A stretch of 64,000 bases of DNA from Mantis religiosa. Its lineage: Eukaryota > Arthropoda > Insecta > Mantodea > Mantidae. The translations under genes and the position numbers were made by a program. This document shows, one piece after another, positions 57,301 to 64,000 of this stretch (the first letter of the stretch is position 1; the number at the start of each line of letters is the position of its first letter). The stretch is from the NCBI GenBank assembly GCA_030765055.1, contig CM060955.1:160186243-160250242 (forward strand), written 5' to 3'. The notes beneath the pieces were generated by a model that was not told the origin of the DNA, made no database searches, and worked only from the letters and a program-made list of their open reading frames with translations.

Positions 57301-60300
57301 TTATAGTAAACCACTAGGAGTTCCCATAAACACATGAGACAACCACCTTAATGGCGACTTACTATACTGTAAGTACTTTAAGGTCCGGCCTTTATAGTAA
57401 ACCACTAGGAGTTCTCATAAACACATGGGACAACTACCTTAATGGCGACTTACTATGCTGTAAGTACTTCAAGGTCCGGGCTTTATAGTAAACCACTAGG
57501 AGTTCTCATAAACACATGAGACAACTACCTTAATGACGACTTACTATGCTGTAAGTACTTTGAGGCCCGGACTTTATAGTAAACCACTAGGAATTCTCAT
57601 AAACACATAAGACAACTACCTTAATGGCGACTTAGTATGCTGTAAGTACTTTAAGGTCCGGGCTTTATAGAAAACCACTAGGAGTTCCCATAAACACATG
57701 AGACAACTACCTTAATGGCCACTTACTATGCTGGAAGTACTTTGAGGCCCGGACTTTATAGTAAACCACTAGGAGTTCTCATAAACACATGACACAACTA
57801 CCTTAATGACGACTTCCTATGCTGTAAGTACTTTAAGGCCCGGGCTTTATAGTAAACCACTAGGAGTTCTCACAAACACATGAGACAACTACCTTAATGT
57901 CGACTTACTATGCTGTGAGTACTTTAAGGCCCGGGCTTTATAGTAAACCACTAGGAGTTCTCATAAACACATGAGACAACTACCTTAATGGCGACTTACT
58001 ATGCTGTAAGTACTTTAAGGTCCGGGCTTTATAGTTAACCACTAGGAGTTCTCATAAACACATAAGACAACTACCTTAATGAAGACTTAATATGCTGTAA
58101 GTACTTTAAGGCCCGGGCTTTATAGTAAACCACTAGGAGTTCTCATAAACACATAAGACAACTACCTTAATGACGACTTAATATGCTGTAAGTACTTTAA
58201 GACCCGGCTTTATAGTAAACCACTAGGAGTTCTCATAAACACATGAGACCACTACCTTAATGACGACTTACTATGCTGTAAGTACTTTAAGGTCCGGGCT
58301 TTATAGTTAACCACTAGGAGTTCTCATAAACACATGAGACAACCACCTTAATGGCGACTTACTATGCTGTAAGTACTTTAAGACCCGGGCTTTGTAGTAA
58401 ACCACTAGGAGTTCTCATAAACACATGAGACAACTACCTTAATGGCGACTTACTATGTTGTAAGTACTTTAAGGTCCGGTCTTTATAGTAAACCACTAGG
58501 AGTTCTCATAAACACATGAGACCACTACCTTAATGACGACTTACTATGCTGTAAGTACTTTAAGACCCGGGCTTTGTAGTAAACCACTAGGAGTTCTCAT
58601 AAACACATGAGACCACTACCTTAATGACGACTTACTATGCTGTAAGTACTTTAAGGCCCGGGCTTTATAGTAAACCACTAGGAGTTCTCATAAACACATG
58701 AGACAACTACCTTAATGACGACTTACTATGCTGTAAGTACTTTAAGGTCCGGGCTTTATAGTTAACCACTAGGAGTTCTCATAAACACATGAGACAACTA
58801 CCTTAATGGCGACTTACTATGCTGTAAGTACTTTAAGACCCGGGCTTTGTAGTAAACCACTAGGAGTTCTCATAAACACATGAGACCACTACCTTAATGG
58901 CGACTTACTATGCTGTAAGTATTTTAAGACCCGGGCTTTGTAGTAAACCACTAGGAGTTCTCATAAACACATGAGACAAGTACCTTAATGACGACTTACT
59001 ATGCTGTGGGTACTTTAAGACCCGGGCTTTATAGTAAACCACTAGGAGTTCTCATAAACACATGAGACAACTACCTTAATGGCGACTTACTATGCTGTAA
59101 GTACTTTAAGGCCCGGGATTTATAGTAAACCACTAGGAGTTCTCATAAACACATGAGACCACTACCTTAATGGCGACTTACTATGCTGTAAGTACTTTAA
59201 GACCCGGGATTTATAGTAAACCACTAGGAGTTCTCATAAACACATGAGACCACTACCTTAATGGCGACTTACTATGCTGTAAGTACTTTAAGACCCGGGC
59301 TTTGTAGTAAACCACTAGGAGATCTCATAAACACATGAGACAAGTACCTTAATGACGACTTACTATGCTGTGGGTACTTTAAGACCCGGGCTTTATAGTA
59401 AACCACTAGGAGTTCTCATAAACACATGAGACAACTACCTTAATGGCGACTTACTATGCTGTAAGTACTTTAAGGCCCGGGATTTATAGTAAACCACTAG
59501 GAGTTCTCATAAACACATGAGACAACTACCTTAATGACGACTTACTATGCTGTAAGTACTTTAAGGCCCGGGATTTATAGTAAACCACTAGGAGTTCTCA
59601 TAAACACATGAGACAACTACCTTAATGACGACTTACTATGCTGTAAGTACTTTAAGGTCCGGGCTTTATAGTTAACCACTAGGAGTTCTCATAAACACAT
59701 GAGACAACTCCCTTAATGGCGACTTACTATGCTGTAAGTACTTTAAGACCCGGGCTTTGTAGTAAACCACTAGGAGTTCTCATAAACACATGAGACCACT
59801 ACCTTAATGGCGACTTACTATGCTGTAAGTACTTTAAGGCCCGGGATTTATAGTAAACCACTAGGAGTTCTCATAAACACATGAGACCACTACCTTAATG
59901 GCGACTTACTATGCTGTAAGTACTTTAAGACCCGGGCTTTGTAGTAAACCACTAGAAGTTCTCATAAACACATGAGACAAGTACCTTAATGACGACTTAC
60001 TATGCTGTGGGTACTTTAAGACCCGGGCTTTATAGTAAACCACTAGGAGTTCTCATAAACACATGAGACAACTACCTTAATGGCGACTTACTATGCTGTA
60101 AGTACTTTAAGGTCCGGGATTTATAGTAAACCACTAGGAGTTCTCATAAACACATGAGACAACTACCTTAATGACGACTTACTATGCTGTAAGTACTTTA
60201 AGGCCCGGGATTTATAGTAAACCACTAGGAGTTCTCATAAACATATGAGACCACTACCTTAATGGCGACTTACTATGCTGTAAGTACTTTAAGACCCGGG

Positions 60301-63300
60301 CTTTGTAGTAAACCACTAGGAGTTCTCATAAACACATGAGACAAGTACCTTAATGACGACTTACTATGCTGTGGGTACTTTAAGACCCGGGCTTTATAGT
60401 AAACCACTAGGAGTTCTCATAAACACATGAGACAACTACCTTAATGGCGACTTACTATGCTGTAAGTACTTTAAGGCCCGGGATTTATAGTAAACCACTA
60501 GGAGTTCTCATAAACACATGAGACAACTACCTTAATGACGACTTACTATGCTGTAAGTACTTTAAGGTCCGGGCTTTATAGTAAACCACTAGGAGTTCTC
60601 ATAAACACATGAGACCACTACCTTAATGGCGACTTACTATGCTGTAAGTACTTTAAGACCCGGGCTTTATAGTAAACCACTAGGAGTTCTCATAAACACA
60701 TGATACAACTACCTTAATAGCGACTTACTATGCTGTAAGTACTTTATGGCCCGGGCTTTATAGTAAACCACTAGGAGTTCTCATAAACACATGAGACAAC
60801 TACCTTAATGACGACTTACTATGCTGTAAGTACTTTAAGGCCCGGGCTTTATAGTAAACCACTAGGAGTTCTCATAAACACATGATACAACTACCTTAAT
60901 GACGACTTACTATGCTGTAAGTACTTTAAGGCCCGGGCTTTATAGTTAACCACTAGGAGTTCTCATAAACACATGAGACAACAACCTTAATGACGACTCA
61001 CTATACTGTAAGTACTTTAAGGTCCGGGCTTTATAGTAAATCACTAGGAGTTCTCATAAACACATGAGACAACTACCTTAATGACGACTTACTATGCTGT
61101 AAGTACATTAAGGCCCGGGCTTTATAGTTAACCACTAGGAGTTCTCATAAACACATAAGACAACTACCTTTATGACGACTTAATATGCTGTAAGTACTTT
61201 AAGGCCCGGGCTTTATAGTAAACCACTAGGAGTTATCATGAACACATAAGACAACTACCTTAATGACGACTTACTATGCTGTAAGTACTTTAAGACCCGG
61301 GCTTTATAGTAAACCACTAGGAGTTCTCATAAACACATGAGACAACTACCTTAATGGCGACTTACTATGCTGTAAGTACTTTAAGGCCCGGGCTTTATAG
61401 TAAACCACTAGGAGCTATCATAAACACATGAGACAACTACCTTAATGACGACTTACTATGCTGTAAGTACTTTAAGGCCCGGGCTTTATAGTAAACCACT
61501 AGGAGTTCTCATAAACACATAAGACAACTACTTTAATGGCGACTTACTATGCTGTAAGTACTTTAAGGTCCGGGATTTATAGTAAACCACTAGGAGTTCC
61601 CATAAACACATGAGACAACCACCTTAATGGCGACTTACTATACTGTAAGTACTTTAAGGTCCGGCCTTTATAGTAAACTACTAGGAGTTCTCATAAACAA
61701 ATGGGACAACTACCTTAATGGCGACTTACTATGCTGTAAGTACTTCAAGGTCCGGGCTTTATAGTAAACCACTAGGAGTTCTCATAAACACATGAGACAA
61801 CTACCTTAATGACGACTTACTATGCTGTAAGTACTTTGAGGCCCGGACTTTATAGTAAACCACTAGGAATTCTCATAAACACATAAGACAACTACCTTAA
61901 TGGCGACTTAGTATGCTGTAAGTACTTTAAGGTCCGGGCTTTATAGAAAACCACTAGGAGTTCCCATAAACACATGAGACAACTACCTTAATGGCCACTT
62001 ACTATGCTGGAAGTACTTTGAGGCCCGGACTTTATAGTAAACCACTAGGAGTTCTCATAAACACATGACACAACTACCTTAATGACGACTTCCTATGCTG
62101 TAAGTACTTTAAGGCCCGGGCTTTATAGTAAACCACTAGGACTTCTCACAAACACATGAGACAACTACCTTAATGTCGACTTACTATGCTGTGAGTACTT
62201 TAAGGCCCGGGCTTTATAGTAAACCACTAGGAGTTCTCATAAACACATGAGACAACTACCTTAATGGCGACTTACTATGCTGTAAGTACTTTAAGGTCCG
62301 GGCTTTATAGTTAACCACTAGGAGTTCTCATAAACACATAAGACAACTACCTTAATGAAGACTTAATATGCTGTAAGTACTTTAAGGCCCGGGCTTTATA
62401 GTAAACCACTAGGAGTTCTCATAAACACATAAGACAACTACCTTAATGACGACTTAATATGCTGTAAGTACTTTAAGACCCGGCTTTATAGTAAACCACT
62501 AGGAGTTCTCATAAACACATGAGACAACTACCTTAATGACGACTTAATATGCTGTAAGTACTTTAAGGCCCGGGCTTTATAGTAAACCACTAGGAGTTCT
62601 CATAAACACATAAGACAACTACCTTAATGGCGACTTAGTATGCTGTAAGTACTTTAAGGTCCGGGCTTTATAGTAAACCACTAGGGGTTCCCATAAACAC
62701 ATGAGACAACTACCTTAATGGCCACTTACTATGCTGTAAGTACTTTGAGGCCCGGACTTTATAGTAAACCACTAGGTGTTCCCATAAACACATGAGACAA
62801 CTACCTTAATGGCCACTTACTATGCTGTAAGTACTTTGAGGCCCGGAATTTATAGTAAACCACTAGGAGTTCTCATAAACACATGAGACAACTACCTTAA
62901 TGGCCACTTACTATGCTGTAAGTACTTTAAGGCCCGGACTTTATAGTTAACCACTAGGAGTTCTCATAAACACATGAGACAACTACCTTAATGACGACTT
63001 ACTATGCTGTAAGTACTTTAAGGCCCGGGCTTTATAGTAAACTACTAGGAGTTCTCATAAACACATGAGACAACTACCTTAATAACGACTTACTTTGCTG
63101 TAAGTACTTTAAGGCCCGGTCTTTATAGTTAACCACTAGGAGTTCTCATAAACACATGAGACAACAACCTTAATGACGACTTACTATACTGTAAGTACTT
63201 TAAGGTCCGGGCTTTATAGTAAATCACTAGGAGTTCTCATAAACACATGAGACAACTACCTTAATGACGACTTACTATGCTGTAAGTACATTAAGGCCCG

Positions 63301-63957
63301 GGCTTTATAGTTAACCACTAGGAGTTCTCATAAACACATGAGACAACTACCTTAATGGCGACTTACTATGCTGTAAGTACTTTAAGGCCCGGGCTTTATA
63401 GTAAACTACTAGGAGTTCTCATAAACACATGAGACAACTACCTTAATAACGACTTACTATGATGTAAGTACTTTAAGGCCCGGGCTTCATAGTAAACCAC
63501 TAGGAGTTCTCATAAACACATGAGACAACTACCTTAATGGCGACTTACTATGCTGTAAGTACTTTAAGGTCCGGGCTTTATAGTAAACCACTAGGTGTTC
63601 CCATAAACACATCAGACAACTACCTTAATGGCGACTTACTATGCTGTAAGTACTTTAAGGCCCGGGCTTTATAGTAAACCACTAGGAGTTCTCATAAACA
63701 CATGAGACAACTACCTTAATGACGACTTACTATGCTGTAAGTACTTTAAGGTCCGGGCTTTATAGTAAACCACTAGAAGTTCTCATAAACACATGAGACA
63801 ACTACCTTAATGGTGACTTACTATGCTGTAAGTACTTTAAGGTCCGGGCTTTATAGTAAACCACTAGAAGTTCTCATAAACACATGAGACAACTACCTTA
63901 ATGGTGACTTACTATACTGTAAGTACTTTAAGGCCCGGGCTTTATAGTTAACCACTA
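54304..63957 (-). repeat. 91-bp satellite, about 106 tandem monomers, derived from family A
   Basis: 'aaccactaggag' recurs at 54,397, 54,488 and so on every 91 bp to the window end; the first unit has a 1-bp insertion. The monomer holds 'ccactaggagttctcataaa', 'cacatgagacaactacctta', a dyad ACTTAC-tatgct-GTAAGT (for example 54,445-54,462) and GGCCCGGGCTTTATAG. It aligns with the reverse complement of the single module at about 18,395-18,465 and 18,708-18,778: the shared parts are 'ccactagg', 'tggcgacttacta', 'gtaagtact' and 'ggctt'. Variants alternate at fixed sites, and multi-monomer blocks are duplicated inside the array. No protein coding is present. Confidence 0.96.
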
Positions 63958-64000
63958 TTAGGTCAATTAATGGAAATTAGTTGATCTTTCACACTGGCCG
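63958..64000 (-). repeat. Family A right border of the satellite
   Basis: 'ggtcaattaatggaaattag' and 'ctttcacactggccg' match 'agttaattgatggaaattaa' and 'ctccacagtagccg' at 18,102-18,140. These are the outer end of family A. The array therefore sits inside one family A element, which continues past the window edge. Confidence 0.85.

Noticed and set aside
54304..63957. CRISPR-like array
   Set aside because: Units are contiguous 91-bp monomers with no unique spacers, and the genome is eukaryotic. It is a satellite.
54165..64000. Centromere assignment for the satellite
   Set aside because: No CENP-B-box-like motif is seen and one array cannot show centromere function. Chromatin data would be needed.

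Overview
The window reads as non-coding DNA from a large, repeat-rich animal genome, most likely an arthropod and plausibly a large-genome insect; the sequence does not fix the species. I find no intact host gene, no rRNA or ordinary tRNA gene and no CRISPR array. Almost every recognisable protein is a decayed piece of a transposable element: non-LTR retrotransposons (jockey-like, I-like, R1-like and others), Penelope-like GIY-YIG pieces, mariner and Tc1-type DNA transposons, and a THAP-domain (P-element type) transposon.

Layout. 1-3.3 kb: a LINE end on a (GAA)n tail, then a Penelope 3' end with a hammerhead-ribozyme-like core. 4.2-6.3 kb: two mariners in opposite orientation. 7.3-8.5 kb: a five-copy 82-bp tandem array grown from the tail of a tRNA-derived SINE (family B), with more SINE copies. 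9.7-10.6 kb: jockey-like reverse transcriptase. 12.0-12.9 kb: tandem array of the 106-108 bp tail unit of a third tRNA-like repeat (family C). 15.0-16.7 and 28.3-30.2 kb: a 1.7-kb repeat in inverted orientation. 17.2-18.9 kb: several copies of tRNA-like family A. 18.9-24.4 kb: LINE remnants, one split by a P-type transposon with perfect 30-bp inverted ends. 26.0-27.6 kb: RNase H remnant and a second family C array. 31-33.7 kb: a mariner inside a LINE, a Penelope remnant and a transposase remnant. 35.1-39.7 kb: a jockey-like LINE carrying a 1,422-bp Tc1 element and a family B SINE, then an I-like LINE. 41.4-47.4 kb: two equal-length copies of a Tc1-like element, a mariner split by a LINE, and a family D SINE. 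48-50 kb: LINE and RNase H remnants and a truncated mariner. 52-54 kb: an R1-like LINE and a 730-bp tetranucleotide tract, both inside a family C repeat. 54.3-63.96 kb: a satellite of about 106 tandem 91-bp monomers.

The main result concerns the satellite. It is bounded on both sides by halves of tRNA-like family A, and its monomer aligns with a segment present only once in the dispersed family A copies at 18.4 and 18.7 kb. It therefore looks like an in-situ expansion of one internal module of a dispersed repeat. Families B and C have done the same on a smaller scale, and several LINE 3' ends abut microsatellites. The shared theme is that retroelement modules and tails seed tandem arrays. All positions come from reading by eye; element edges are good to a few bases where target duplications are quoted and to tens of bases elsewhere.
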